Positions 15,844 through 25,300 of a stretch of DNA of 39,273 nt are shown here, one piece after another. Source of the DNA: Sphingobacteriaceae bacterium (GTDB lineage Bacteria > Bacteroidota > Bacteroidia > Sphingobacteriales > Sphingobacteriaceae); assembly GCA_903642215.1 (NCBI GenBank), contig CAHJWG010000014.1, forward strand, positions 1 to 39,273. Reading direction: 5' to 3'. How positions within the stretch are numbered: position 1 is the first letter of the stretch; each line of letters opens with the position of its first letter. A model generated the notes under the pieces. The model made no database searches and was not told where the DNA came from. It saw nothing but the letters and a program-made list of their open reading frames with translations. A program made the position numbers and the translations under genes.

Positions 15844-16911
15844 TTGGAAAACGCTACTTCATTATTTAACAGGTTCCGTGCTGTAGTTGGTGCAGGTTTG
15901 CTGGCGTTATTTAGTTTACAAAATTACCTGCTGCATGATTTTGGCTTTAGCTGGAAAGTTGCCAATATAGATGCTGGTACAACTTGTGTTTTGCTTGCCG
16001 GCGCCTGTTTGCTCATCAGTAATAACCTTAAATATTACCAGCCGGAAAAAGGCCGGTCGGTTTTTATATTGGCATTATGCTTGGTTTTGAGTTTGTTATG
16101 GCTGGGTGCCTGCCGCTGGCTGCTGCCGCAACTACTTACAGACCCGGCTTATAAAGTTTTTTTAATCCAGTCTTTAACCATCCGTTTCTGTATTTCGTTT
16201 TTAATTATCAGTTGTATGGCGATGCTTAGCGCGTTGCGTTATATGCAGAAAGACCAGAAAGCCAACGAAGCGCGCAAGTTGGCTGCCGAAACGCTGGCAC
16301 GCGATGCAGAACTATACAAACTGCGCCAGCAATTACAACCTCATTTTTTGTTTAACAGCCTAAATTCGATTAGTGCACTCATTGGTTTTAAGCCGGATGA
16401 GGCCCGGAAAATGATCCATCAGTTGTCAGATTTTCTTCGCGGAACGTTGAAAGAAGAACAGCAATGGGTTACACTTTCGCACGAACTGCAACATTTACAG
16501 TTGTATTTAGATATCGAAAAAGTACGTTTCGGCCACCGTTTAACGGCCGTTTTACAACATAATGATGCAGCTGATACAATGCTGATCCCAACCATGTTAT
16601 TGCAGCCATTGGTAGAAAACGCCATTAAATTTGGCTTATACGATACCATCGGCCAGGTAACAATTAGTTTGGATGCATTGGTGATTGGCGGCCAATTGCA
16701 GGTTACCATCAGCAATCCGTACGATCCGGAAACGGCTTATCCGCGGCACGGAACGGGTTTTGGCTTAACGGGAGTAAAGCGCAGATTATATTTGCTGTTT
16801 GCCCGCCATGATTTGGTGGAAGTAAAAACGAAAGACCAAGTGTTCTGTATCACCCTGAAAATTCCGCAAAGTTTAAAAACGGAGGATTCAAACCTAAAAC
16901 CCAACACTTAA
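15844..16911 (+). CDS. LytS/YehU-type sensor histidine kinase
   Basis: This 355-residue inner-membrane kinase has four membrane segments in the first 130 residues and a short linker. A His_kinase domain follows, with phospho-acceptor His167 in LQPHFLFNSLN, then MLLQPLVENAIKFGL (N box) and GTGFGLTGVKRRL (G box). There is no recognised extracellular sensor domain, so the membrane helices or the LiaF-like neighbour may sense the signal. The start is TTG, since no ATG occurs in frame before the first membrane helix. The cognate regulator follows after 3 bp. Confidence 0.9.
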   Translation: MENATSLFNRFRAVVGAGLLALFSLQNYLLHDFGFSWKVANIDAGTTCVLLAGACLLISNNLKYYQPEKGRSVFILALCLVLSLLWLGACRWLLPQLLTDPAYKVFLIQSLTIRFCISFLIISCMAMLSALRYMQKDQKANEARKLAAETLARDAELYKLRQQLQPHFLFNSLNSISALIGFKPDEARKMIHQLSDFLRGTLKEEQQWVTLSHELQHLQLYLDIEKVRFGHRLTAVLQHNDAADTMLIPTMLLQPLVENAIKFGLYDTIGQVTISLDALVIGGQLQVTISNPYDPETAYPRHGTGFGLTGVKRRLYLLFARHDLVEVKTKDQVFCITLKIPQSLKTEDSNLKPNT

Positions 16912-16914
16912 TTT

Positions 16915-17655
16915 ATGCCGGTAAAAACAGTATTGATTATTGATGACGAACCGCTGGCACGCTCCATCGTGCAGGAATATTTGATGCAATATCCGCAGAT
17001 AACCGTGGCGCAAGAATGCGGCGACGGTTTTGAAGGCATTAAAGCGATTATACAGCACAAGCCGGATTTGATTTTTTTAGATGTGCAAATGCCGAAAATC
17101 AACGGTTTTGAAATGCTGGAACTGGTTGACCAGCAGCCTGCCGTAATTTTTACTACTGCTTTTGATGAATATGCGTTGAAAGCTTTTGAAGCACACGCGG
17201 TTGATTATCTGCTTAAACCCTTCAGCAAAGAACGTTTTAACAAAGCGATTGAAAAGTTCCTGGATCAGCCTAAAAAACCCGAAGCTACAACGGCTTTGCT
17301 GGAAACGGCAGCCAGTTCGCCGGCGCAGCACGACCGGATTGTGGTAAAAACCGGAACGAAAATCAAGGTTATTCCGGTTCAGGAAGTAATTTATCTGGAA
17401 GCTGCGGACGATTATGTAAATATTCATACAGCAAATGGAGCTTTCCTCAAAAATAAAACAATGAGCTTTTTTGAGCAGATCCTCGACCCAAACCTTTTTA
17501 CGCGTGTGCATCGTTCCTATTTAGTTCGGGTTGAACAAATTACGCGGATTGATCCGTATGAAAAGGAAACGCATATTCTGATCCTGAAATCCGGTGCAAA
17601 AATTCCGGTTAGTAAAGCAGGTTACGCTAAGTTGAAGCTGGTTTTAGGGATTTGA
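16915..17655 (+). CDS. LytTR-family response regulator
   Basis: This 246-residue regulator has a receiver domain (acidic pair Asp10-Asp11, phosphorylated Asp56 in LIFLDVQMP, Lys in DYLLKPF) and a C-terminal LytTR DNA-binding domain with YLEAADDYVNIHTANG and FTRVHRSYLVRVEQI. It should be phosphorylated by the kinase encoded 3 bp upstream and regulate envelope genes. The first codons read GCCGGTAAAAACAGTAT, a perfect 14-mer copy embedded in the coding start. Confidence 0.92.
   Translation: MPVKTVLIIDDEPLARSIVQEYLMQYPQITVAQECGDGFEGIKAIIQHKPDLIFLDVQMPKINGFEMLELVDQQPAVIFTTAFDEYALKAFEAHAVDYLLKPFSKERFNKAIEKFLDQPKKPEATTALLETAASSPAQHDRIVVKTGTKIKVIPVQEVIYLEAADDYVNIHTANGAFLKNKTMSFFEQILDPNLFTRVHRSYLVRVEQITRIDPYEKETHILILKSGAKIPVSKAGYAKLKLVLGI
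16917..16935 (+). repeat. interspersed 14-mer at the 5' end of the LytTR regulator gene
   Basis: GCCGGTAAAAACAGTATTG overlaps the start codon's G. It encodes the normal family start (PVKTVLI), so part of the match could be due to coding constraint. Confidence 0.7.
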
Positions 17656-17660
17656 TTTTT

Positions 17661-18168
17661 CTGTCATGCCGAACTTGTTTCGGCATCTCACAAGTAAATC
17701 CATTACTTTTCACGAGAGATCCTGAAATAAGTTCAGGATGACATAGCGCAGAATCAACTTCTTTTTCTGTTATGCCGAACTTTTTTCGGCATCCCACAAG
17801 CAAATCCATTACTTTTCACGAGGGATCAGGAAACAAGTTCAGGATGACATAGCGCAGAATCAACTGCTTTTTCTGTCATGCAGAACTTGTTTCGGCATCC
17901 CACAAGCAAATCCATTACTTTTCACGAGGGATCCTGATACAAGTTCAGGATGACAAAGCGCAGAATCAACTTCTTTTTTTGTCATGCCGAACTTGTTTCG
18001 GCATCCCACAAGTAAATCCATTACTTTTCATGAGAGATCCTGAAACAAGTTCAGGATGACAAAGCGCAGAATCAACTTCTTTTTCTGTCATGCCAAACTT
18101 GTTTCGGCATCCCACAAGCAAATCCATTACTTTTCACGAGAGATCCTGATACAAGTTCAGGATGACAA
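17661..18168. repeat. five tandem 106-bp repeats with paired palindromes
   Basis: Units start at 17661, 17767, 17873, 17979 and 18085. Each contains the palindrome TGCCGAACTTGTTTCGGCA and, about 40 bp later, ATCCTGAAACAAGTTCAGGAT-like sequence, with GTCAT and ATGAC outside. Units differ by a few substitutions only. The last unit is cut at about 84 bp. Single copies of the first palindrome recur at 36735-36830. There is no cas gene and no spacer variation, so it is not a CRISPR array. Confidence 0.93.
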
Positions 18169-18180
18169 ACCGGCTAATTT

Positions 18181-18200
18181 ATGCTGATAAAAACAGCATC
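18181..18200 (+). repeat. interspersed 14-mer upstream of the DUF318 permease
   Basis: ATGCTGATAAAAACAGCATC ends 65 bp before the start codon. The copy is itself a short hairpin (ATGCTG/CAGCAT). It follows directly after the 106-bp array. Confidence 0.8.
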
Positions 18201-18265
18201 TGTTAATTTAAAACTATCATTATAACAACGTGTTAGGTTATTATTAATCAAAATCCAAAGCGCGT

Positions 18266-19408
18266 ATGTGGTCAATTATTATCAAAATCCTGCTCACTTT
18301 TGCCCACATGTGCTGGGATATTTTTTGGGGATTAGCCTTCGGATTTATACTTTCGTCAATCATCCGCGCTTTTATTTCTACCTCAACCATCAGTGCTAAA
18401 CTTGGTAAAAACACGCCTGGCGCAGTTGGTTTATCTACGTTTTTCGGGTCTATTTCTTCCTCCTGTTCCTACGCTGCGGCTTCCATGGCGCGCGCACTGA
18501 TTGTAAAAGGTGCCACCTGGCCAAATGCAGTTGCTTTTATGGTTGCCAGCACCAATATGGTTTTCGAGATTTTTATTGTGATTGTAAGCTTGCTGGGCTG
18601 GGCTTTTTTTGGAGGAGAGTTGATTGGCGGTCTGTTTTTTATCGTGCTGGCATCCGTTTTAATTGCTAAATTTTATCCTAAAAACGTAATGGAAGATGGC
18701 CGTAAACACTTAAAAGATGCAGGCCAGATGGACGACAGTTCGATGGGAAACAATGATGCAGACGAAAAAAAAGATGATAAAAACAGCACCGCAGATGACG
18801 TAAAAAGCCAGAGTTTTAAAGAAAAACTGCAGGCCGCCAGCGGTTATTTCCATATGGATGTACTAATGGTTGGCAAAGATATTTTGATTGGTGTGGCCAT
18901 CGCTTCAATTTTATCCGTTTTGGTGCCAAAAGAATGGTGGAACGCGCTTTTCCTGAAAAACAACAGCAGTTTGCCACACTTGTTAGTGCTGGTTTATAAT
19001 TCTGTAATCGGTATTGTAATTGCCATTTTTGCCTTTGTATGTTCGGTTGGCAACATTGTTTTGGCTTCGGTTTTATGGCACGGCGGGATTAGTTTTGGCG
19101 GCATTATCGCTTTTATTTTGGGTGATTTAATTACCATCCCGATGTTGCTGGTTTACCGTAATTACTTCGGTACCAAAACCATGATTACACTTTTCATCTT
19201 TTTAACAATCAGTATTTTAGCTACTTCCCTTTTTGTTGATACTGTTTTTACCTTGTTAAATTGGGTGCCAAAATTGCCAAACGGAACAGCAAATGCCGCT
19301 TCCAATCATTTTGAATGGAATTACGAAACCATTTTCAACATTATCCTGATCCCAACGGCTATTACCTACTTTTTTTATGGCAAAAAGCATGATAAAATGA
19401 TGAGGTGA
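18266..19408 (+). CDS. DUF318/ArsP_1-family permease (UPF0718)
   Basis: This 380-residue membrane protein has eight or so transmembrane segments in two halves, separated by an acidic and lysine-rich cytoplasmic loop (about residues 155-195, DADEKKDDKN). The first half has GSISSSCSYAA with Cys67, a hallmark of this permease family. The second half repeats it as AFVCSVGNIVLA. Relatives export organoarsenicals or are proposed metal-ion permeases, and the substrate here is unknown. Two 14-mer copies lie inside (18773-18790 and 19238-19252). The stop codon is embedded in a terminator stem. Confidence 0.82.
   Translation: MWSIIIKILLTFAHMCWDIFWGLAFGFILSSIIRAFISTSTISAKLGKNTPGAVGLSTFFGSISSSCSYAAASMARALIVKGATWPNAVAFMVASTNMVFEIFIVIVSLLGWAFFGGELIGGLFFIVLASVLIAKFYPKNVMEDGRKHLKDAGQMDDSSMGNNDADEKKDDKNSTADDVKSQSFKEKLQAASGYFHMDVLMVGKDILIGVAIASILSVLVPKEWWNALFLKNNSSLPHLLVLVYNSVIGIVIAIFAFVCSVGNIVLASVLWHGGISFGGIIAFILGDLITIPMLLVYRNYFGTKTMITLFIFLTISILATSLFVDTVFTLLNWVPKLPNGTANAASNHFEWNYETIFNIILIPTAITYFFYGKKHDKMMR
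18773..18790 (+). repeat. interspersed 14-mer in the permease loop region
   Basis: GATGATAAAAACAGCACC differs from the core only in the last base. It encodes DDKNST of the charged loop. Confidence 0.6.
19238..19252 (-). repeat. interspersed 14-mer inside the permease gene
   Basis: The minus strand reads GGTAAAAACAGTATC, a perfect core copy, antisense to the gene. Confidence 0.7.
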
Positions 19409-19435
19409 TTTTCTGAAAAAAATCACCTATTTTAA
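19403..19435. terminator. bidirectional terminator between convergent genes
   Basis: AGGTGATTTT and AAAATCACCT form a 10-bp stem, followed by TATTTT on the plus strand. The stem contains the TGA stop of the permease and the region reaches the stop of the DUF2490 gene. Confidence 0.75.
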
Positions 19436-20136
19436 AAATCAGTATAAATCCCCAGCTGGAAAACATTGTTGCGCAGATTACCGTCGCGATCTTTAGAATA
19501 CACAAACTGATAACCCAATTCTACATCAATCTTTTTACTAAAACGATAACCGAAAGAAATATACGAGCGGTTTTGATCCAGGAAGCTATTGCTTGCACGC
19601 GCTTGGTGCTGCACGTTTACAAACAATTCGTTTTGCAGGGCAGCGTAAATCCCTTTTTTGAAGCTTGAATCAACCCGAACCAACGGAATCTGACTGCGGA
19701 TATAATAACGCAACCGCTGCGAAAAACCACCATTTTCGGTATTGATAAAACGCTGCTCAAAGCGTAAACGATTAGATAGTGAGGCTTTTCCTATTTTTGC
19801 TTTAATCTGATATTGCTCCCAGATACGGTTCTCAGCATAAAAAATACGACTGCTGTTTTCCTCTTCATAACTTCCAAAAACCATATAACCTGTGCCAGTC
19901 GATTGATTTTTAATGATTTCATAAGTTATTCCGGGCCGGAAAAAGTAAGCACTGGTTTGGCTAAATTGATTATCAGTACGATATTGGGTATCAAACATAA
20001 AACCCCATTTGCCGGCTATTTTTTGCTGATGATATAAAGCCAGCCAGCCGGAATATTGCGTTTCGGTTTGGGCGTAACTCTTAAAAATACCTGCTAAAAA
20101 CAGTATGACGAATGCGGTTATATATTGGTATTTCAT
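19432..20136 (-). CDS. DUF2490 outer-membrane beta-barrel protein
   Basis: This 234-residue protein has a signal peptide (MKYQYITAFVILFLAGIFKS cleaved near YAQ) and alternating hydrophobic strands rich in Tyr, Phe and Arg, ending in an aromatic residue (GIYTDF) as outer-membrane barrels do. The segments GWLALYHQQKIAGKWGFMFD and RIWEQYQIKAKIGKASLSNR match the DUF2490 family, widespread in Bacteroidota and without an assigned role. A perfect 14-mer copy lies inside the signal-peptide coding region (20091-20107). Confidence 0.85.
   Translation of the reverse strand: MKYQYITAFVILFLAGIFKSYAQTETQYSGWLALYHQQKIAGKWGFMFDTQYRTDNQFSQTSAYFFRPGITYEIIKNQSTGTGYMVFGSYEEENSSRIFYAENRIWEQYQIKAKIGKASLSNRLRFEQRFINTENGGFSQRLRYYIRSQIPLVRVDSSFKKGIYAALQNELFVNVQHQARASNSFLDQNRSYISFGYRFSKKIDVELGYQFVYSKDRDGNLRNNVFQLGIYTDF
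20091..20107 (+). repeat. interspersed 14-mer in the DUF2490 signal-peptide region
   Basis: CTGCTAAAAACAGTATG, antisense to the gene, so the gene reads ACTGTTTTTAGCA, encoding the hydrophobic core of the signal peptide. Confidence 0.7.
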
Positions 20137-20211
20137 CGTTGCTGGTTAAAGTTAATTAAGGCGGATTGGTTTTTGGCCTCAACTTAAAAATTTATAAAAA
20201 AGGGGTTTCGG

Positions 20212-20243
20212 TTTGCACAAACAAACAGCTTATACTACTTTAG
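20212..20243 (+). promoter_or_regulatory. candidate promoter of the M1 peptidase gene
   Basis: TTTG at 20212-20215, a 20-bp spacer and TACTTTAG at 20236-20243 fit the Bacteroidota pattern with one mismatch. The 14-mer copy at 20253-20278 would then form the leader. Confidence 0.45.
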
Positions 20244-20252
20244 CCACAAGCT

Positions 20253-20278
20253 GGTTTTAGGTTGATAAAAACAGCATC
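20253..20278 (+). repeat. interspersed 14-mer in the M1 peptidase leader
   Basis: GGTTTTAGGTTGATAAAAAC followed by AGCATC, one of the fullest copies. It lies 13 bp before the true ATG at 20292. Confidence 0.85.
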
Positions 20279-20291
20279 GCCCCGAAAGAAA

Positions 20292-22277
20292 ATGAAAAGA
20301 AACATACTTTTTTTAGCACTGATTTTTTGTTCTACCCAGCTTTTTGCACAGCCGAACCGTTGGCAGCAACACGTTAATTACACCATAAATGTGAACATGA
20401 ACGTGCAAACCAACCGTTTCAGCGGCACGCAAAAATTAGAATATACCAACAACTCGCCGGATACATTGAAACGCGTTTTTTACCATTTGTACTGGAACGC
20501 TTTCCAGCCGAACAGCATGATGGATACGCGCAGCCGAGAGTTGGGCAAAACGATTATCAACAAAAAACAGGATTGGGACCCGCGCGTGAAAGACCGTATT
20601 TTAAACCTGAAACCTGAGGAAATCGGCTATCAGAAAGTGTTATCGTTAAAGATGAACGGCGTTACCCAAAAATATAAAACCGAAGAAACTATTTTGGTGG
20701 TTAATTTATCGCAACCAATTTTACCGTATGGAAAAGCGGTTTTCGATATGACTTTTGAAGCCCAGGTTCCGCTGCAAATACGTAGAAGCGGCCGCGATAA
20801 TCCGCAAACGGGCGTGCGTTATTCCATGAGCCAATGGTACCCGAAAATGTGCGAATATGATTACGAAGGCTGGCATCCAACGCCTTACGTGGCCCGCGAA
20901 TTTTATGGTGTTTGGGGCGATTATGATGTGAAGATCACGATTGATAAAAAATATCTGATCGGCGGAACAGGCTATTTGCAAAACCCGCAGCAAATCGGTT
21001 TTGGATATGAAGTACCGGGAACAAATGTTACTCAGCCTGCCGGCAATACGTTAACCTGGCATTTTTTAGCACCGAATGTGCACGATTTTATGTGGGCGGC
21101 TGATCCGGATTACAGGCATTTATCAGCTTTAACTAAAGACGGCAAAACCATCAACGTAATTTATAACCGCGACCTGAAAAAGTTACAACAAGAATTTGAT
21201 ACGCTAAAAACAGCACAAAAAAACCGTTATCAAAACGTAGAAAATTATATCAAAAGCTGGGACGACCGCTGGCAGGAAGTGCTGAACGCCGCCGTAACAG
21301 AACTGCCTTTTATCCAGAAAACTTTCGGCCCTTACGGCTGGAAACAATACTCTTTTGTGCACGGCGGCGATGGCGGCATGGAATATCCGATGGCAACGCT
21401 GATTAACGGGCCAAGTTTAGGCACGGTTTTCCATGAGTGGATGCACAGCTGGTACCAGGGTATGATGGGTACAAACGAGAGCGAATACCCGTGGATGGAT
21501 GAAGGTTTTACCAGCTATGCAGAGAATTTGAATACGCGTGATTATACAAAATATCGTTACGATAAAATGGCCGCAGCTAATGCAAATGATCCACGGTTAA
21601 AGGTGTTGGATTCGGTGCTGCAATTACAGCCTCATGCAAGTGCTTATGCCGGTTATTTTTCGTTGGTGAAAAGTGGATTGCAAGAGCCGTTAACTACCCA
21701 CGCCGACCATTACGAAACCAATGCCGGTTACAGCAATTCTTCGTACTCCAAAGGAGAAGTTTTTGTAGAGCAGCTGGGTTATATTACCGGGGCAAAAGTC
21801 CGCGATCAGATTTTACTGCAATATTACCGCGACTGGCACTTTAAACATCCCAATGCAAATGATTTTATAGTGGTGGCGCAAAAGGTAAGTGGTTTACAGC
21901 TGGATTGGTACAAAGAATACTGGATCAACACTACCAAAACCATTGATTACGGTATCGACAGCGTTTGGCAGGAAGGTGGCAAAACCAAAATCAGGCTAAT
22001 TAATAAAGGTAAAATGCCGATGCCGATTGATTTGCAGCTCACTTTTCAAAACAGTAAAAAAGTGCTTCATTACATTCCTACTTATTTGATGTTTGGGGAG
22101 AAACCGGCCGAAACCATCGGCCAACAACGTATTGTTGAGCAACCCTGGAAATGGACACATCCGACTTATACCATCGAATTTAACGGAAACTTAGCTGATC
22201 TGGCCTGGATTGAAATCGACCCAACCCATCGTTTAGCTGATGTGAATTGGGAGGATAATGTTTGGCGGAACAAATAG
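20292..22277 (+). CDS. secreted M1-family zinc metallopeptidase
   Basis: This 661-residue aminopeptidase-like protein has a signal peptide (MKRNILFLALIFCSTQLFAQ). The zinc site HEWMH lies at about residues 381-385, with the third ligand Glu 19 residues later in PWMDEGF, the HExxH-x18-E of the M1 (gluzincin) family. The exopeptidase motif is GGDGGMEYPMATL at about 358-370. It probably trims peptides in the periplasm or outside the cell. I place the start at ATG 20292. A TTG at 20262 in the same frame lies within the 14-mer repeat and would spoil the signal peptide. The gene ends in an inverted pair of 14-mers shared with the converging adhesin gene. Confidence 0.9.
   Translation: MKRNILFLALIFCSTQLFAQPNRWQQHVNYTINVNMNVQTNRFSGTQKLEYTNNSPDTLKRVFYHLYWNAFQPNSMMDTRSRELGKTIINKKQDWDPRVKDRILNLKPEEIGYQKVLSLKMNGVTQKYKTEETILVVNLSQPILPYGKAVFDMTFEAQVPLQIRRSGRDNPQTGVRYSMSQWYPKMCEYDYEGWHPTPYVAREFYGVWGDYDVKITIDKKYLIGGTGYLQNPQQIGFGYEVPGTNVTQPAGNTLTWHFLAPNVHDFMWAADPDYRHLSALTKDGKTINVIYNRDLKKLQQEFDTLKTAQKNRYQNVENYIKSWDDRWQEVLNAAVTELPFIQKTFGPYGWKQYSFVHGGDGGMEYPMATLINGPSLGTVFHEWMHSWYQGMMGTNESEYPWMDEGFTSYAENLNTRDYTKYRYDKMAAANANDPRLKVLDSVLQLQPHASAYAGYFSLVKSGLQEPLTTHADHYETNAGYSNSSYSKGEVFVEQLGYITGAKVRDQILLQYYRDWHFKHPNANDFIVVAQKVSGLQLDWYKEYWINTTKTIDYGIDSVWQEGGKTKIRLINKGKMPMPIDLQLTFQNSKKVLHYIPTYLMFGEKPAETIGQQRIVEQPWKWTHPTYTIEFNGNLADLAWIEIDPTHRLADVNWEDNVWRNK
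21203..21216 (+). repeat. interspersed 14-mer inside the M1 peptidase gene
   Basis: GCTAAAAACAGCAC, core copy with a final C, sense strand, encoding LKTAQ. Confidence 0.5.
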
Positions 22278-22291
22278 GAAATTGATTGTAA

Positions 22292-22349
22292 ATACTGTTT
22301 TTATCAACTTAAAAAGCAACAAAATTTAGGTTGATAAAAAACAGTATTG
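22292..22349. terminator. inverted pair of 14-mers between convergent genes
   Basis: ATACTGTTTTTATCAAC at 22292-22308 is followed by TTTAGGTTGATAAAAAACAG at 22325-22344, continuing TATTG. The arms are complementary apart from one extra A, so the 80-bp gap between the M1 peptidase and the giant surface protein can fold into a stem. Its location suggests a shared terminator, as with the paired uptake sequences of Pasteurellaceae and Neisseria. Confidence 0.75.
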
Positions 22350-22356
22350 TGGCATG

Positions 22357-25300
22357 TTACCTTACCAAAGCTACCCAGCCAGAAATCAAAGCCATATTAT
22401 TTTTCGGGTTGATTACGTAATAGTAGGTAGATACCGGCAGCGGCTTGCCATTCAGGGTTCCGTCCCATTGTTGGTAAGTATTGGAATGTAAAACCAGTTG
22501 GCCATAGCGGTTATACACATCAATGGTAGCACCGGCATAATCAGCCAAACCGGCAATTGCCCAAGTATCGTTTATGCCGTCATTATTTGGGGTGAAGGTA
22601 TTCGGCACCACTATTTTAATCAATACTTTTACCGTTACATCCGCAGTAGCTTCGCAATTAGCTGTGCTAACTGCATGAAGTGTATATTTTGTAGTAACCA
22701 GCGGCGTTATTACCGGATTTTGGATATTGGGGTTACTTAAATAAGTTGTAGGAACCCAATAGTATTTCGCAATATTACCGCCGGCATATCCATTCAACAC
22801 AAAACTGCTTCCTCTAAAAACAACGGTATCTTTACCGGCACTTACCACCGGCAAAGGGTTTACTTTGATAATTATACCCGTAGAAACAGCATTAACCGTT
22901 GTATAACAGCCATTATCGGTTGGCGTAACCAGACAGGTAATTACATCGCCATCTGCCAAAGTATTACCCGTAAAATTTGTGCTGTTAACGCCGGCACTAT
23001 TCCCGTTAATGCGCCAATTATATCGTGGAGAATTACCGCAATTAACAACCGAAGCTGTGAACATAACAGGCGTGCCTGCACAAATTACCGTTGCTGAAGA
23101 AACTACACTAACTGAAGGCACCAGCACCGGATTAACAACTATATTAACGCTGTTTGACGTTGCCGTATTTGCAGTGGCACAGGCGGTACTGCCTGTTAAA
23201 ACACAACTAATTACATCGCCGTTATTCAAAATAGTACTGCTAAAAACAGCATTGTTGGTCCCGGCATTAACACCGTTAACTTTCCATTGGTAAGCCGGCA
23301 TATTTCCGCCGTTAACAGCTGTTGCGGTAAAAGTTACGGTACTGCCTGCGCAAATAGTTGTTGCCGATGCCCCTATATTAACACTTGGTGTTACCGGCGT
23401 ACTTACGGCAATTGCAATGCTTTTTGAAGTTGCAAAAGGCGTAGTTACACAGGTTATATCGCTTTTTAAGATACAGGTTATTACATCGCCATTATTTAAA
23501 GTTGAACTTTCGTAACTACTGCTGTTGGCACCTGCTATATCTGTATTATTTAATTTCCATTGATAAGCCGGTACATTACCACCGTTTACAGGCGTTGCAT
23601 TGAAAGTGATTTTAGTGCCCGGACAAATAGCAGTTGCACTTGCTGTAATGGTTACATCAGGGGTTACTAAAGGGGTTACATTAAATTTAATACTGTTAGA
23701 TGCGGCTGTTGCTGAAGTTACACAAACAGCATTGCCGGTTAAAACACAGCTTACTTCATCCAAATTATTTAGGGTGTTATTTGTGTAGATTGCAGCATCC
23801 GTTCCAACCTTATTTCCGTTAAGCAACCATTGGTAAGATGGCATACTACCGCCGTTAACAGTCGTCGCGGTAAAAGTAACTGTAGTGCCGCCGCAAATTG
23901 TTGTTGCATTATTTGCCTGGATACTAATGGACGGTACAACAACCAAGTTTACTTTCAGCGAAACACTATTTGATGTTGCAGCAGGTGTAGTTGTACAGCC
24001 TGCACTGCTGGTTAGTATACAAGTTACCGCATCGTTATCTGCAAGCGCGGTATTGCTGTACGTGTTGCTGTTCGCCCCAACATTATTGCCGTTTAACTGC
24101 CATTGATATTTAGGAGTATTGCCGCCGTTAACAGCTGTTGCCGTAAAAACAACATTAGTACCTGCACATATTGTTGTTGCCGAAGCTGTAATGCTGATAC
24201 TTGGCGTTACCGGCGTACCAATCTCAACATTAACACTTAAAGGTGCCGATGTGCAGCCGTTTACAGTTTCCGTTACGGTATAAGTCCCGCTTTGGATAAC
24301 TGTAGTATTTGGTATAGATGGATTACTGTTTTTACTGGTGAAATTATTGGGGCCCGTCCAGTTATAAGTTGCACCGCTAACAACCGGTACGCTTAGGTTT
24401 AATTGTGTGCCTGTACAAAGCGGACTATTACTGGTGATGGATTGGATAACCGGTACCGGGTTTACCGTAACAGTAGTGGTGCTGTTTATTGTATTTGCAC
24501 ATTGATCCGTCACAACCACATCGTAATTTGTAGTTGTTGCAGGTGATACAACTATGCTGCTGGTTGTTGCGCCGTTACTCCATTTATAAGTATATGGAGG
24601 CACGCCATATTGTGCAGTTACACCTAAAGTAGCTGATGATCCGTTGCAAATGGCAACAGGAGAAGTTATTGTATTTAATTCGAGGGTATGGCCTTCAATC
24701 TTGATAACCAGCGGTTCATTTGCCTTAACGTAGGTATCACTGCAACCAGTACCAGCCCCGCAATAAATATTGTAAAACCGAAGCTCTATGGCTACATCCT
24801 GCGACTGGCAAGATGGTGCCGGCAAACAGGGGATTAAAGAACTTGCGTAATTAAAATTCCCCATTGTACTTACCGAGCCGGGCCCAGTGTTAACAGTAGG
24901 GTTTACAACACCGATACTGCCAGTAGAGCAAGTTCCGCTATTTAAGGAAAAAAACCCCTGGTTCTGCCCACTTGGTGCATTGGCATAAAATCCCCATTTA
25001 AAAGCTACGTTCGTAAGGGTTGTTTGTGGCGGTGTAGAAACTGAAAATTTGTAATTACAAGAATTGGCGTAACTTCCGCAATTCATGGAACCCGTAATAG
25101 CATTTTGGGCAAGTGTTGCCGTAGCTTCAACAAGAGGATCAATTATAACACTACCGGAAATTAAATGCTTATCAATATAGGCCGCATCCAAACTAAAAGA
25201 AAGCTCGTTTTTGTTTATTGTATAATCCAAATACAAATAATTTTTTGCCGCATCCTTCTCGGTATAAGCGATAGCCCTGTTGATATTTAAACAAGCTTTA

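Noticed and set aside
17661..18168. A CRISPR-like array
   Set aside because: Units are contiguous at 106 bp with no variable spacers between short repeats, and no cas gene is in the window. They are tandem REP-like repeats.
20262..20291. An upstream TTG start for the M1 peptidase
   Set aside because: The TTG lies in the 14-mer repeat and the extra residues precede an otherwise perfect signal peptide beginning at ATG 20292.
23738..23756. A 14-mer copy in the surface-protein gene (ACAAACAGCATTG)
   Set aside because: Two core mismatches. The AC-rich coding context gives such partial matches by chance.
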